The notes below the pieces were generated by a model. It did not search any database and was not told where the DNA came from. It saw only the letters and a list, made by a program, of their open reading frames with translations. From Chromobacterium rhizoryzae (GTDB lineage Bacteria > Pseudomonadota > Gammaproteobacteria > Burkholderiales > Chromobacteriaceae), in assembly GCF_020544465.1 (NCBI RefSeq), contig NZ_CP066126.1, positions 1,674,001 through 1,738,000 on the forward strand: DNA of 64,000 bases, read 5' to 3'. The first letter of the stretch is position 1. The number at the start of each line of letters is the position of its first letter. Below are positions 15,371 to 24,884 of this stretch, one piece after another. Made by a program: the position numbers and the translations under genes.

Positions 15371-17275
15371 TTATTGACCGCGCATGAACAGCTTATCCAG
15401 CTCGCGCATCGACAGCCGGGTCCAGGTGGGGCGGCCGTGGTTGCATTGGCCGGAGCGTTCGGTGGCTTCCATATCGCGCAGCAAGGCGTTCATTTCCGGC
15501 AGCGTCAGCTGGCGGTTGGCGCGCACCGCGCCGTGGCAGGCCATGGTGGCCAGGAGCTCGTTGCGGCGCTCGGTCAGCACCTGGCTGAGGCCGAACTCGC
15601 GCACATCCTTCAGTACCGCGCGCGCCAGGTCCACCGGATTGCCGTCCTTCAGCCACACCGGCACGCCGCGCACGGCGATCTGGGTGGGGGACAGCGGCGC
15701 CAGTTCCATGCCCAGCCGCTTCATCTCCTCGCCGTGTTCGTGGGCGGTGGCCACCTCCATGCGATCGGCGGCGAAGGACACCGGCAGCAGCAAGGGCTGC
15801 ATCGGGATGGTGTCGGCCTCCAGCGCGGTTTTCAGCTGTTCGTAGACGATGCGTTCGTGGGCGGCGTGCATGTCCACCAGGATCAGCCCGTCTTCGCACT
15901 GGCTGAGGATGTAGACGCCGTGCAGCTGCGCCAGCGCGAAGCCCAGCGGCGGAACGCCGTCCGCGCTTTGCGGCAGCGCGGCCACGCGCTGCGGCGGCAG
16001 GCTGTATTCCACCGGCGCCGGCGCGGCGGGCTGGGCGCGTTCTTCCTCGCGCAGGCCGCCGAACAGCTTGTCGTAGATGCCGGTGGCTTCCCGGGCCACG
16101 TGCAGCGGCATCGCCTGCTGCTGGTAGCGGAAGGCGGACTGTCCCCCGGCCGGGCCGGAGGAGGGCGCGGCGGGCCGGTTGAACGGCTTGTCGAACAAGG
16201 GCGCGGATTCGCCCTGGGCCAGCGCGGGCTCGGCCGCCTCATCGGCGCCGGCGATCTGAACGGTAGGCGCGGCGCCGGCGGTGGTGCTGGCCAAAGCCTT
16301 GTGCACGCTGTGGAACAGGAATTGGTGGATGGCCTGCGATTCGCGGAAGCGCACTTCGATCTTGGTCGGGTGCACATTGACGTCGACGCCGGACGGCTCC
16401 ATGGTCAGGAACAGCGCGTAGGCCGGATGGCGATCGTGGTGCAGCACGTCGCGGTACGCCTGGCGCAGCGCGTGCAGCGCGGTCTTGTCGCGCACGAAGC
16501 GGCCGTTGACGTAGAAGTACTGGGCGTCGCGGCTGGCCTTGGAGTAAGTGGGGGAGGCGACGAAGCCGCTGAGCGTCAGCGGGCCGGCGGCGGTGTCGAT
16601 CTCGATGGCGGCGGCGACGAAATCCTTGCCCAGCATCGCGGCCACGCGCTCGGCCAGGCTTTGCGCCGGCAGGCGCCAGATCACCTTGCCGTTGTGGCGC
16701 AGCATGAACTCCACATGGGGGTGGGCCAGCGCGATGCGCTCGAACACCGCCTCGCAGTGCGCGTATTCGGTGTTCTCGCTTTTCAGGAATTTTCGCCGCG
16801 CCGGGGTGTTGAAATAGATGTCCACCACCTCGACGCTGGTGCCGGGCGCGTGGGCGGCCGGCTCCACCGGGTGCAGCGCGCCGTCGATGGCGATGAGCTG
16901 ATGGGCGTGTTCGGCGTCCGGCGGCCGGCTGACCAGGGTCAGCCGCGACACCGAGGCGATGCTGGCGAGACCCTCGCCGCGGAAACCCAGGGTGGCGACG
17001 TTTTCCAGATCGTCCAGCGAGGCGATCTTGCTGGTGGCGTGGCGATCCAGCGCCAGCGCCAGGTCTTCCGCCGCGATGCCGCCGCCGTTGTCGGTGACGC
17101 GCAGCAGCTTGATGCCGCCCTGGGCCAGGTCCACCGTGATCTTGGACGCGCCGGCGTCCAGGCTGTTTTCCAGTATTTCCTTGAGCGCGGAGGCGGGGCG
17201 TTCCACCACTTCGCCGGCGGCGATCTGGTTGACGAGGTGGTCGGGCAGGCGTTGGATGCGTTTCATGGGCGGCAT
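15371..17275 (-). CDS. mutL: DNA mismatch repair protein MutL
   Basis: 634 residues. The N-terminal GHKL ATPase shows the expected motifs (NQIAAGEVVERPASALKEILENSLDAG read in parts, VTDNGGGI, HATSKI, GFRGEGLASI). The C-terminal domain carries DMHAAHERIVYE (468-479), which fits the DxHAxxExxxxE endonuclease motif, plus ACHGAVRANR and GQCNHGRPT. MutL couples mismatch recognition by MutS to strand incision. The endonuclease motif fits Neisseriales, which lack MutH. Starts at 17275 or 17266 (MKRIQRLP) are both possible; neither has a strong ribosome site. Confidence 0.97.
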   Translation of the reverse strand: MPPMKRIQRLPDHLVNQIAAGEVVERPASALKEILENSLDAGASKITVDLAQGGIKLLRVTDNGGGIAAEDLALALDRHATSKIASLDDLENVATLGFRGEGLASIASVSRLTLVSRPPDAEHAHQLIAIDGALHPVEPAAHAPGTSVEVVDIYFNTPARRKFLKSENTEYAHCEAVFERIALAHPHVEFMLRHNGKVIWRLPAQSLAERVAAMLGKDFVAAAIEIDTAAGPLTLSGFVASPTYSKASRDAQYFYVNGRFVRDKTALHALRQAYRDVLHHDRHPAYALFLTMEPSGVDVNVHPTKIEVRFRESQAIHQFLFHSVHKALASTTAGAAPTVQIAGADEAAEPALAQGESAPLFDKPFNRPAAPSSGPAGGQSAFRYQQQAMPLHVAREATGIYDKLFGGLREEERAQPAAPAPVEYSLPPQRVAALPQSADGVPPLGFALAQLHGVYILSQCEDGLILVDMHAAHERIVYEQLKTALEADTIPMQPLLLPVSFAADRMEVATAHEHGEEMKRLGMELAPLSPTQIAVRGVPVWLKDGNPVDLARAVLKDVREFGLSQVLTERRNELLATMACHGAVRANRQLTLPEMNALLRDMEATERSGQCNHGRPTWTRLSMRELDKLFMRGQ

Positions 17276-17294
17276 TGGGGCGTGATGTCAAAGC

Positions 17295-17319
17295 AAAAAG
17301 GCCGCGCTACGGCGGCCTT
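17295..17319 (-). terminator. intrinsic terminator of dedA
   Basis: AAGGCCGC (17298-17305) and GCGGCCTT (17312-17319) pair around a six-base loop. The A-run on the left becomes a T-run for minus-strand transcription. It lies just past the dedA stop and separates it from mutL. Confidence 0.8.
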
Positions 17320-17336
17320 GTCGATTCTACTACGGA

Positions 17337-17981
17337 TCAGCCGCGGGCGGCCGCGCGCTTGTGGCGCCAGATTTCAATCAATCCCGGCAGGAAGGACACC
17401 AGGATGATGCCGAAAATCAGCAATTCCAGGTTCTTGCGCACGAAGGGCAGGTTGCCGAAGAAGTAGCCGGCGTAAGTGAAGCCGACCACCCAGGCGATGG
17501 CGCCCACCACGTTGTAGCGCAGGAACTGCGGGTAGTGCATCTTGCCGATGCCGGCGACGAAGGGCGCGAAGGTGCGCACGATGGGCACGAAGCGGGCGAA
17601 GATGATGGTTTTGCCGCCATGGCGTTCGTAGAAGGCGTGGGTGCGGTCCAGGTATTGCGGCTTCAGGATGCGCGGAAACTTGTCGAACAGCTTCATGCCG
17701 ACGTTGCGGCCGATGGCGTAATTGGTCGCGTCGCCGAGGATGGCGGCGACGATCAGGAGCAGCACCAGCAAGTGCGGGTTCATCTGGCCCATGGCCGCCA
17801 GCGCGCCGGCGACGAAGAGCAGCGAGTCGCCGGGCAGGAAGGGGGTGACCACCAGTCCGGTTTCGCAGAACACGATCAGAAACAGAATGGCGTAAATCCA
17901 AGGGCCGTAGGCGGCCACCAGCTGGGACAGATGAGTGTCGATGTGCAGGATGAAGTCGATCAGAAAAGTGATGGCTTCCAT
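17337..17981 (-). CDS. DedA-family membrane protein
   Basis: 214 residues with about five hydrophobic segments. The family signatures are present: FCETGLVVTPFLPGDSLLF near residue 40 and FARFVPIVRTFAPFVAGIG near residue 130. DedA proteins (YqjA/YghB in E. coli) are inner-membrane proteins needed for envelope homeostasis, proton-motive force and lipid-carrier recycling. It lies downstream of secF but is separated from it by a terminator. Confidence 0.93.
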   Translation of the reverse strand: MEAITFLIDFILHIDTHLSQLVAAYGPWIYAILFLIVFCETGLVVTPFLPGDSLLFVAGALAAMGQMNPHLLVLLLIVAAILGDATNYAIGRNVGMKLFDKFPRILKPQYLDRTHAFYERHGGKTIIFARFVPIVRTFAPFVAGIGKMHYPQFLRYNVVGAIAWVVGFTYAGYFFGNLPFVRKNLELLIFGIILVSFLPGLIEIWRHKRAAARG

Positions 17982-18023
17982 GATGTCGTTGCGCTCGGTA
18001 AGGGTGCTGCTCGGGTTGAAAGT

Positions 18024-18048
18024 AAAACTGGCCGGACAAGCCGGCCAG
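18024..18048 (-). terminator. intrinsic terminator after secF
   Basis: CTGGCCGG (18028-18035) and CCGGCCAG (18041-18048) form a strong stem. Four A on the left give a T-run on the minus strand. It ends the tgt-yajC-secD-secF transcript. Confidence 0.8.
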
Positions 18049-18088
18049 CAATCAGAACCTTTTTAAATGAGGCTCATGAGGGAAGTGA

Positions 18089-19024
18089 TCAGACGACCGC
18101 TTCTTCTTTTGGTTTCACCGGCTTGATCATATGTTCGCGCTTCACGCCCAGCCACAGGGCGATCGGGCTGGCGACCAGCACCGAGGAGTAAATGCCGAAC
18201 ACGATGCCGATGGTCAGCGCCATCGCGAAGCCGTGCAGCGCCGGGCCGCCGAACAGCAGCATGGACACCACCATCATCTCGGTGGAGAAGTGGGTGATGA
18301 TGGTGCGGCTCATCGTGGCAGTGATGGCGTTGTCGATGACTTCGGCCACGCTGTGGCCCTTCATGCCCGGCTTGCGGAAGTTCTCGCGAATCCGGTCGAA
18401 CACCACCACCGATTCGTTCACCGAGTAGCCCAGCACCGCCAGGATGCCGGCCAGCACGGTCAGCGAAAACTCCCAGCGGAAGAAGGCGAAGCAGCCCAGG
18501 ATGATCACCACGTCGTGCATGTTGGCGATGATGGCCGCGATGGCGAAACGCCATTCAAAGCGGATGGCCAGGTAGATCATGATGCCCACGCACACCAGGA
18601 TGGTGGCGGTCAGACCGTGGGTCACCAGTTCCTCGCCCACGCTGGGGCCGACGAAGTCCACTTTGCGCAGTTGCACTTGAGGATCGCCGGCCTTGAGCAT
18701 GGCCATCACTTTTTCCGACAGCTGGGCGGAGGTGACGCCCGGCTTGTTGGGCAGGCGTATCATCACGTCGCGGCTGCTGCCCAGGCTCTGCACCGTGGAC
18801 TCGCCCAGCTTGAGCTCGTCCACCTTGTCGCGGATGGCGCCCAGGTCGGCGGACTGCTGGTACTGCACTTCCAGCACGGTGCCGCCGGTGAATTCCACGC
18901 TGTAGTTCAGGCCGCGGGTAGCCAGGAAGAAGATGGCCAGGATGAAGGTCACCAGCGAGATGGTCGTGGTGAGCCGGCCGTAGCTCATGAACGGGATGTC
19001 CCGTTTGATGCGGAAAAGCTCCAT
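18089..19024 (-). CDS. secF: protein translocase subunit SecF
   Basis: 311 residues, the usual SecF length, with six predicted helices. MELFRIKRDIPFMSYGR, the TGGTVLEVQY segment and VVVFDRIREN match SecF. SecDF uses the proton gradient to complete export through SecYEG. It follows secD by nine bases in the same operon. Confidence 0.97.
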   Translation of the reverse strand: MELFRIKRDIPFMSYGRLTTTISLVTFILAIFFLATRGLNYSVEFTGGTVLEVQYQQSADLGAIRDKVDELKLGESTVQSLGSSRDVMIRLPNKPGVTSAQLSEKVMAMLKAGDPQVQLRKVDFVGPSVGEELVTHGLTATILVCVGIMIYLAIRFEWRFAIAAIIANMHDVVIILGCFAFFRWEFSLTVLAGILAVLGYSVNESVVVFDRIRENFRKPGMKGHSVAEVIDNAITATMSRTIITHFSTEMMVVSMLLFGGPALHGFAMALTIGIVFGIYSSVLVASPIALWLGVKREHMIKPVKPKEEAVV

Positions 19025-19033
19025 ATCCGGTCC

Positions 19034-20881
19034 TTATCCTTTGTTTTCCGGTTTCCACACCTGGCCGATGGCCAGCGTGGTCAGTTTGCGGCGGCGGCCG
19101 TACCACAGGTTGACCAGGCCGCGGGAAATCACCACCGCGGAGAACATCGAGGTCAGGATGCCCAGGCTGTGCACCACGGCGAAGCCGCGCACCGCGCCGG
19201 AGCCGAAGATCAGCAGCGCGAGGCCGGCGATCAGCGTGGTGACGTTGGAGTCCAGAATGGTGTGCCAGGCGTGGGTGTAACCGGCCTGGATCGCCGAATG
19301 CGGCGGCACGCCGTTGCGCAGCTCCTCGCGGATGCGCTCGTTGATCAGCACGTTGGCGTCGATGGCCATGCCCAGCGCCAGCGCGATGGCGGCGATGCCG
19401 GGCAGGGTCAGCGTGGCCTGGATCATGGACAAGAGCGCCAGCAGCAGGAAGACGTTGATCGCCAGCGACAGCGCGGAGAACACGCCGAACATGCCGTAGT
19501 ACAGGACCATGAAGGTGGCGATGGCGGCAAAGCCCCACAGCGTGGCGTGGAAGCCTTTCTCGATGTTTTCCTGACCCAGGCTCGGGCCTACGGTGCGTTC
19601 TTCGACGATGTTCATCGGCGCGGCCAGCGAACCGGCGCGCAAGAGCAGGGCGGTGTCGTTGGCTTCTGCCGGGTTCATGCTGCCGGAGATCTGCACGCGG
19701 CCGCCGCCGATTTCGGAGCGGATCACCGGAGCGGTCACCACTTCGGCGCGGCCTTTTTCCACCAGCACCATCGCCATGCGGCGGCCGATGTTCTCGGCGG
19801 TCACCTGACGGAAGATGGAGGCGCCGGCGGAGTCCAGATTGATGTGGACGGCGGGCGCGCCGTTTTCGTCGAAGCCGGCCTGGGCGTCGTTGATATTGTC
19901 GCCGGTCAGTTCAACGTCCTTGCGCACCAGAATCTTCTGCACGCCGCGGGAAGAGGCTTCGTCCAGCAGCTCGTAGCCGGCCGGCACGTTGCCGGCCATC
20001 GCGTCGGCCATCTTGCTCGGGTCGTCTTCCACCATGCGCACTTCCAGCGTGGCGGTGCGGCCGATGATGTCCTTGGCGCGGGCGGTGTCCTGGATGCCGG
20101 GCAGCTGCACCACGATGCGGTTGGGGCCGTTCTGCTGAATGATGGGCTCGGAGGTGCCCAGCTCATTGACGCGGTTATGCAGCGTGGTGATGTTCTGTTT
20201 GACCGCGTCGCCCTGGATCTTGGTGATCTCTTCCGGCTTCAGGGTCAGCGTCAGCCGGTAGTTGCCGTCGTCGCTCTTGACGGTGAGCGAGGGCAGGCTG
20301 CGGTAGACCACGTCCTGAGTGGCCTTGAGCGTGTCGGCGTCGCGCAGCTGCACTTCCAGCGTATTGCCGTTGCGCTTGATCGCGCCGTAGCGGACTTTCT
20401 TGTTCTTCAGCTCGCGGCGCAAGTCGCCGGCGTAGCGTTCCATCGTCTTGTCGATGGCGGCCTTCATGTCCACTTCCAGCAGGAAGTGCACGCCGCCGCG
20501 CAGGTCGAGGCCGAGGAACATCGGGTGCGCCTTCAGGCTGGTCAGCCAGGCGGGGGAGGCGGACAGCAGATTAAGCGCGATGATGTAGTTGTCGCCCAGC
20601 GCGTGCTGGATGGCGTCGCGCGCCTTGAGCTGGGTGTCGGCGTCCTTGAAGCGGACTCGCAGGCTGGTTCCGTCGAGGAACAGGCCGTCGGGAGAGATGT
20701 TCTGCGCTTTCAGCGCCTCTTCCACGCGCGTCATCACGGCGGTGTCCACCGGAATGGATTGGCGCGAGCTGGAGACCTGGACCGCGGGAGTCTCGCCGTA
20801 GAAATTGGGCAGCGTGTAGATCGCGGAAAGGATCAGGGCCACCGCAATGACGAGGTATTTCCAAAGAGGGTAGCGGTTCAT
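19034..20881 (-). CDS. secD: protein translocase subunit SecD
   Basis: 615 residues. The first helix (LWKYLVIAVALILSAIYTLPN) is followed by LGLDLRGGVHFLLEVD, a large periplasmic domain and five C-terminal helices containing GMAIDANVLINERIREEL. These are standard SecD motifs. It works with SecF and YajC in protein export at the inner membrane. The order yajC-secD-secF is the usual one. Confidence 0.97.
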   Translation of the reverse strand: MNRYPLWKYLVIAVALILSAIYTLPNFYGETPAVQVSSSRQSIPVDTAVMTRVEEALKAQNISPDGLFLDGTSLRVRFKDADTQLKARDAIQHALGDNYIIALNLLSASPAWLTSLKAHPMFLGLDLRGGVHFLLEVDMKAAIDKTMERYAGDLRRELKNKKVRYGAIKRNGNTLEVQLRDADTLKATQDVVYRSLPSLTVKSDDGNYRLTLTLKPEEITKIQGDAVKQNITTLHNRVNELGTSEPIIQQNGPNRIVVQLPGIQDTARAKDIIGRTATLEVRMVEDDPSKMADAMAGNVPAGYELLDEASSRGVQKILVRKDVELTGDNINDAQAGFDENGAPAVHINLDSAGASIFRQVTAENIGRRMAMVLVEKGRAEVVTAPVIRSEIGGGRVQISGSMNPAEANDTALLLRAGSLAAPMNIVEERTVGPSLGQENIEKGFHATLWGFAAIATFMVLYYGMFGVFSALSLAINVFLLLALLSMIQATLTLPGIAAIALALGMAIDANVLINERIREELRNGVPPHSAIQAGYTHAWHTILDSNVTTLIAGLALLIFGSGAVRGFAVVHSLGILTSMFSAVVISRGLVNLWYGRRRKLTTLAIGQVWKPENKG

Positions 20882-20949
20882 GTTTTAGTTCGGGAAAAGA
20901 AAATGAACCGGCCACCGGCAGCGCGCTGCGGTGGCCGTCGGCTGAATCC

Positions 20950-21276
20950 TTACAGCGACTTCAGCGTGCCTTTTTCCAGCTTGGCGGAAACCGAGCCGCG
21001 CTGAACGGTGATTTCCACGCCGTTGGCGATTTCCAGAGTCAGGAACTGTTCGCCGATCTTGGCCACGCGGCCGACGATGCCGCCCTGGGTGGCGACTTCA
21101 TCGCCCTTCTGGATTTCCGACAGCATCTTCTGATGCTCTTTCATGCGCTTCTGCTGCGGGCGCACCATCAGGAACCAGAACAGCACGAAGATGGCGATCA
21201 TGGGCAGGAAGCCCATCAGGTCGAAACCTCCTACTGCGGCGCCGGTGTTGGCGAAGGCGGGGCTGATAAAGGACAT
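20950..21276 (-). CDS. yajC: preprotein translocase subunit YajC
   Basis: 108 residues with a single membrane helix (LPMIAIFVLFWFLMVRP) followed by PQQKRMKEHQKML, typical of YajC. ATG 21276 is used because GGGAG lies seven bases upstream; the next codon upstream is TTG. YajC associates with SecDF. It lies between tgt and secD as in most proteobacteria. Confidence 0.96.
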   Translation of the reverse strand: MSFISPAFANTGAAVGGFDLMGFLPMIAIFVLFWFLMVRPQQKRMKEHQKMLSEIQKGDEVATQGGIVGRVAKIGEQFLTLEIANGVEITVQRGSVSAKLEKGTLKSL

Positions 21277-21407
21277 CAAACTACTCCCTTAGATTATGTA
21301 TTGTTATGGCTGGTCGAAATAAACGGACCATTGTAGCCATGCTGGTCCGCTTTTTCCAATGCTTGCGACGGTCAGGCCTGTGACAGGCCGACCGCCCAGG
21401 TGGTTCC

Positions 21408-22523
21408 TCAGTTGACGCCGCGGGCGCGCTTGGCGGCGAACTCCAGGCGGAAGTCCTCGAAACGGTCTTCCTCGATGGCGCGGCGCATCTGGCGCATCAG
21501 CTCCTGGTAATAATGCAGATTGTGTATGGTGTTGAGGCGGGCGCCCAGAATCTCGCCGACGCGGTGCAGATGATGCAGGTAAGCGCGGCTGAAGTTGCGG
21601 CAGGCGTAGCACTCGCATTCCTCGTCCAGCGGCTTCTTGTCGTCCTTATAGCGCGCGTTCTTGATCTTGACGTCGCCCCACTGGGTGAAGATCCAGCCGT
21701 TGCGCGCGTTGCGCGTCGGCATCACGCAATCGAACATGTCCACGCCGTTGGCCACGCCGTGCACCAAATCCTCCGGCGTGCCCACGCCCATCAGATAATG
21801 CGGCTTCTCAGCCGGCAGCATGTCCTTCAACTCGGTCAGCATCCGGTACATCTCAGGCTTGGGCTCGCCCACCGACAGGCCGCCGATGGCGATGCCGTCG
21901 AAGCCGACCTGCATCAGGCCTTCCAGCGATTCCTGGCGCAAATCGGTATAAAGGTTGCCCTGGACGATGCCGAACAGCGCATTGGGGTTTTTCAGATCGT
22001 CGAAGGCGCGGCGCGAGCGCTCTGCCCAGCGCAAGCTCATCTGCAGCGACTTCTGCGCGGTGGCGTGATCCACCTGGCCCGGCGTGCACTCGTCCAGCTG
22101 CATCACGATGTCGGAGTTGAGCACGGTCTGGATCTTCATCGAGATTTCCGGGCTCAGGAACAGCTTGTCGCCGTTGATCGGGCTTTGGAAGGTGCAGCCT
22201 TCCTCGGTCAGCTTGCGCATATCGGACAGGCTGAACACCTGGAAGCCGCCGGAATCGGTGAGGATGGGTTTGTCCCAGCCGATGAACTCGTGCAGGCCGC
22301 CGAACTGTTCGACGATCTCCAGGCCCGGGCGCAGCCACAGGTGGAAAGTGTTGCCCAGAATGATCTGGGCGCCGATGTCGTTCAGCTCGACCGGGCTCAT
22401 CGCCTTGACCGAGCCGTAAGTGCCCACCGGCTGGAACACCGGCGTCTCCACGGTGCCGTGGTTCAGCTCCAGCGTGCCGCGCCGCGCGCCGCCGGAGGTT
22501 TTATGTACGGTAAACTTCAGCAT
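21408..22523 (-). CDS. tgt: queuine tRNA-ribosyltransferase
   Basis: 371 residues. The catalytic region (ILTDSGGFQVFSL), the GGLSVGEP segment and the zinc site (CECYACRNFSRAYLHHLH, cysteines plus histidine) are all present. Tgt exchanges guanine for the queuosine precursor at position 34 of tRNAs with GUN anticodons. It starts the tgt-yajC-secD-secF unit. Confidence 0.97.
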   Translation of the reverse strand: MLKFTVHKTSGGARRGTLELNHGTVETPVFQPVGTYGSVKAMSPVELNDIGAQIILGNTFHLWLRPGLEIVEQFGGLHEFIGWDKPILTDSGGFQVFSLSDMRKLTEEGCTFQSPINGDKLFLSPEISMKIQTVLNSDIVMQLDECTPGQVDHATAQKSLQMSLRWAERSRRAFDDLKNPNALFGIVQGNLYTDLRQESLEGLMQVGFDGIAIGGLSVGEPKPEMYRMLTELKDMLPAEKPHYLMGVGTPEDLVHGVANGVDMFDCVMPTRNARNGWIFTQWGDVKIKNARYKDDKKPLDEECECYACRNFSRAYLHHLHRVGEILGARLNTIHNLHYYQELMRQMRRAIEEDRFEDFRLEFAAKRARGVN

Positions 22524-22639
22524 GATTCGGGGATTGCTCTGGTATGTTTGTTTAGCAAAATCAGCCGGCTAGTATACCGTAAGCCGCGCCCGCTGGGGCT
22601 TTGTCGCGGTTTCTTCCTCGCGGCGGATGAAAAAAACGC

Positions 22640-22668
22640 TTGCCAAGCGTAGCGGGCTTGTTTAGTAT
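22640..22668 (+). promoter_or_regulatory. promoter of tRNA-Val
   Basis: TTGCCA (22640-22645) and TAGTAT (22663-22668) are 17 bp apart. Transcription would begin ~8 bases before the tRNA. The same 161-base gap must also hold the tgt promoter on the other strand. Confidence 0.6.
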
Positions 22669-22684
22669 TCGCAGCTCGACGACA

Positions 22685-22760
22685 GGCACGTAGCTCAGCT
22701 GGTTAGAGCACCACCTTGACATGGTGGGGGTCGTTGGTTCGAGTCCAATCGTGCCTACCA
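22685..22760 (+). tRNA. tRNA-Val (anticodon GAC)
   Basis: 76 bases with encoded CCA. The acceptor stem GGCACG/CGTGCC closes. The anticodon stem CCACC/GGTGG holds loop TTGACAT with anticodon GAC, and the T loop is GGTTCGAGTCC. It decodes GUC/GUU valine codons. Confidence 0.97.
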
Positions 22761-22855
22761 AAATTCAAACGCATGGAGCGTTACAAGTGTCCAACTTGCG
22801 AACTACCACAACCCGACATACTCACGCTAGCTGAGCCTTGCGGGTTGTTCCATGC

Positions 22856-22889
22856 AAAAAAAGTGCGGCTCAGGCCGCACTTTTTTTTT
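22856..22889 (+). terminator. intrinsic terminator between tRNA-Val and thrS
   Basis: GTGCGGC (22863-22869), loop TCAG and GCCGCAC (22874-22880) are preceded by seven A and followed by nine T. It is only 46 bases before the thrS start, so besides ending the tRNA-Val transcript it could act as an attenuator in a thrS leader. Confidence 0.9.
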
Positions 22890-22935
22890 ATCCTAAGCTT
22901 TCTAAAAATTTCTCTCTCGCCTTGTTGGAGTTGAC

Positions 22936-24837
22936 ATGCCAGACATTCGCTTGCCGGACGGCTCGATCCGTTCGTTCGATAAACCGGTAACGGTTCATGA
23001 AGTGGCCGCATCCATCGGCGCAGGCTTGGCTCGCGCGGCGCTCGCCGGCCGCGTGGACGGCGCGCTGGTGGACACCTCTTACGCCATCGACCGCAATGCC
23101 GACCTGGCCATCATCACCGACAAGGACGCGGACGGCCTGTCCATCATCCGCCACTCCACCGCCCACTTGCTGGCCTATGCGGTAAAGGAGCTGTTCCCGG
23201 AAGCCCAGGTCACCATCGGGCCGGAGATCGAAAACGGCTTCTACTACGATTTCGCCTACAAGCGCCCGTTCACGCCGGAAGACCTGGCCGCCATTGAAAA
23301 GAAAATGGCCGAGCTGGCGAAGAAAGACATCCCGGTGGAGCGTTACGAGCTGCCGCGCGACGAAGCCATCGCCTACTTCAAGAGCATAGGCGAGGCCTAT
23401 AAGGCCGAGATCATCGAATCCATCCCGCAGGGCGAAGTGCTGAGCCTGTACCGCGAGGGCGAATTCACCGACCTGTGCCGCGGCCCCCACGTGCCGTCCA
23501 CCGGCAAGCTCAAGGTGTTCAAGCTGATGAAGGTGGCCGGCGCCTACTGGCGCGGCGACAGCAAGAATGAAATGCTGCAGCGCGTTTACGGCACCGCCTG
23601 GGCCAGGAAAGAAGACCTGGACGCCTATCTCTATATGTTGGAAGAGGCGGAAAAGCGCGACCATCGCAAGCTGGGCGTGCAACTGGACCTGTTCCACCTG
23701 CAGGACGAGGCGCCGGGCATGGTGTTCTGGCATCCCAAGGGCTGGCAGCTGTGGCAGAGCGTCGAGCAATACATGCGCGAGAAGCTGAACCGCGAAGGCT
23801 ATAAGGAAATCCGCACCCCGATGATGATGGACGCCCATCTGTGGGAGCGTTCCGGCCACGCCGCCAACTACCGCGAGAACATGTTCATCACTGAATCGGA
23901 AAAGCGCGACTACGCGGTCAAGCCGATGAACTGCCCGGGCCATGTGCAGGTGTTCAATAGCGGTCTGCGTTCTTATCGCGATCTGCCGCTGCGCTACGCC
24001 GAGTTCGGCTCCTGCCACCGCAACGAGCCGTCCGGCGCGCTGCACGGCATCATGCGCGTGCGCGGCTTCGTGCAGGACGACGGCCACATCTTCTGTACCG
24101 AAGACCAGATCAACCAGGAGGCCAAGGATTTCCATCGCCTGGTGATGGAAGTGTACGAGCGCTTCGGCTTCGACAAGGTGGCGATCAAGCTGGCGCTGCG
24201 TCCGGAAAAACGCATCGGCGAAGAATCCACCTGGGACAAGGCGGAAGAAGGCATGCGCGAAGCGCTGCGCGCCTGCGGCGTGGAGTGGGAAGAGCTGCCG
24301 GGCGAGGGCGCGTTCTACGGCCCCAAGATCGAATACCACATCAAGGACGCGCTGGGCCGTTCCTGGCAGTGCGGCACCCTGCAGCTGGACTTCATGCTGC
24401 CGGAGCGTCTGGACGCCGAATACGTGGCCGACGACAACAGCCGCAAGCGCCCGGTGATGCTGCACCGCGCGGCGCTGGGTTCGCTGGAGCGCTTCCTCGG
24501 CATCCTGATCGAAAACCACGCCGGCGCCTTCCCCTTGTGGCTGGCTCCGGTGCAGATGGTGGTGATGAATATCACCGAAGCGCAGGCCGAATACGCGGCC
24601 AATGTGGCCGCCAAACTGCGCGAACAAGGCTTCCGCGTTGATCTTGACTTGAGAAACGAGAAGATCGGCTATAAAATTCGCGAGCACAGTCTGCAAAAGT
24701 TGCCGTATCAGATCATCGTCGGCGACAAGGAGAAGGCTGGCGAGTTGGTTGCCGTACGCTCCCGCGGGGAAGACCTGGGGCAGCTTACGCTGGATGCGCT
24801 GATTGCGCGCCTCAAGGCTGAGATGCCTGGGGCCTGA
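22936..24837 (+). CDS. thrS: threonyl-tRNA synthetase
   Basis: 633 residues. A TGS domain comes first, then the editing domain (HSTAHLLAYAVKELFPEA), then the class II core (KPMNCPGHVQVF, RYAEFGSCHRNEPSG, LHRAALGSLERFLGILIE) and the anticodon-binding domain. ThrRS charges tRNA-Thr and edits mischarged serine. TTGGAG lies six bases before the ATG. It heads the thrS-infC-rpmI-rplT translation cluster. No obvious promoter lies between the terminator and the start codon. Confidence 0.98.
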   Translation: MPDIRLPDGSIRSFDKPVTVHEVAASIGAGLARAALAGRVDGALVDTSYAIDRNADLAIITDKDADGLSIIRHSTAHLLAYAVKELFPEAQVTIGPEIENGFYYDFAYKRPFTPEDLAAIEKKMAELAKKDIPVERYELPRDEAIAYFKSIGEAYKAEIIESIPQGEVLSLYREGEFTDLCRGPHVPSTGKLKVFKLMKVAGAYWRGDSKNEMLQRVYGTAWARKEDLDAYLYMLEEAEKRDHRKLGVQLDLFHLQDEAPGMVFWHPKGWQLWQSVEQYMREKLNREGYKEIRTPMMMDAHLWERSGHAANYRENMFITESEKRDYAVKPMNCPGHVQVFNSGLRSYRDLPLRYAEFGSCHRNEPSGALHGIMRVRGFVQDDGHIFCTEDQINQEAKDFHRLVMEVYERFGFDKVAIKLALRPEKRIGEESTWDKAEEGMREALRACGVEWEELPGEGAFYGPKIEYHIKDALGRSWQCGTLQLDFMLPERLDAEYVADDNSRKRPVMLHRAALGSLERFLGILIENHAGAFPLWLAPVQMVVMNITEAQAEYAANVAAKLREQGFRVDLDLRNEKIGYKIREHSLQKLPYQIIVGDKEKAGELVAVRSRGEDLGQLTLDALIARLKAEMPGA

Positions 24838-24884
24838 TTCCGGCGACGGCAGGCATTGAGTTTAGATTAATAGGAGATTTGGCT

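Noticed and set aside
14492..17407. 971-codon plus-strand frame opposite the metallo-hydrolase and mutL genes
   Set aside because: Shadow of the two minus-strand genes, with biased composition and no domain.
22561..22761. Minus-strand frame MVGTIGLEPTTPTMSRWCSN
   Set aside because: It is the reverse complement of tRNA-Val; such IGLEPTT peptides are a common annotation artefact over tRNA genes.
22772..22934. Small plus-strand frame starting MERYKCPTCELPQP with a zinc-ribbon-like CxxC
   Set aside because: It runs through a strong intrinsic terminator and has no clear ribosome site; probably chance in the thrS leader.
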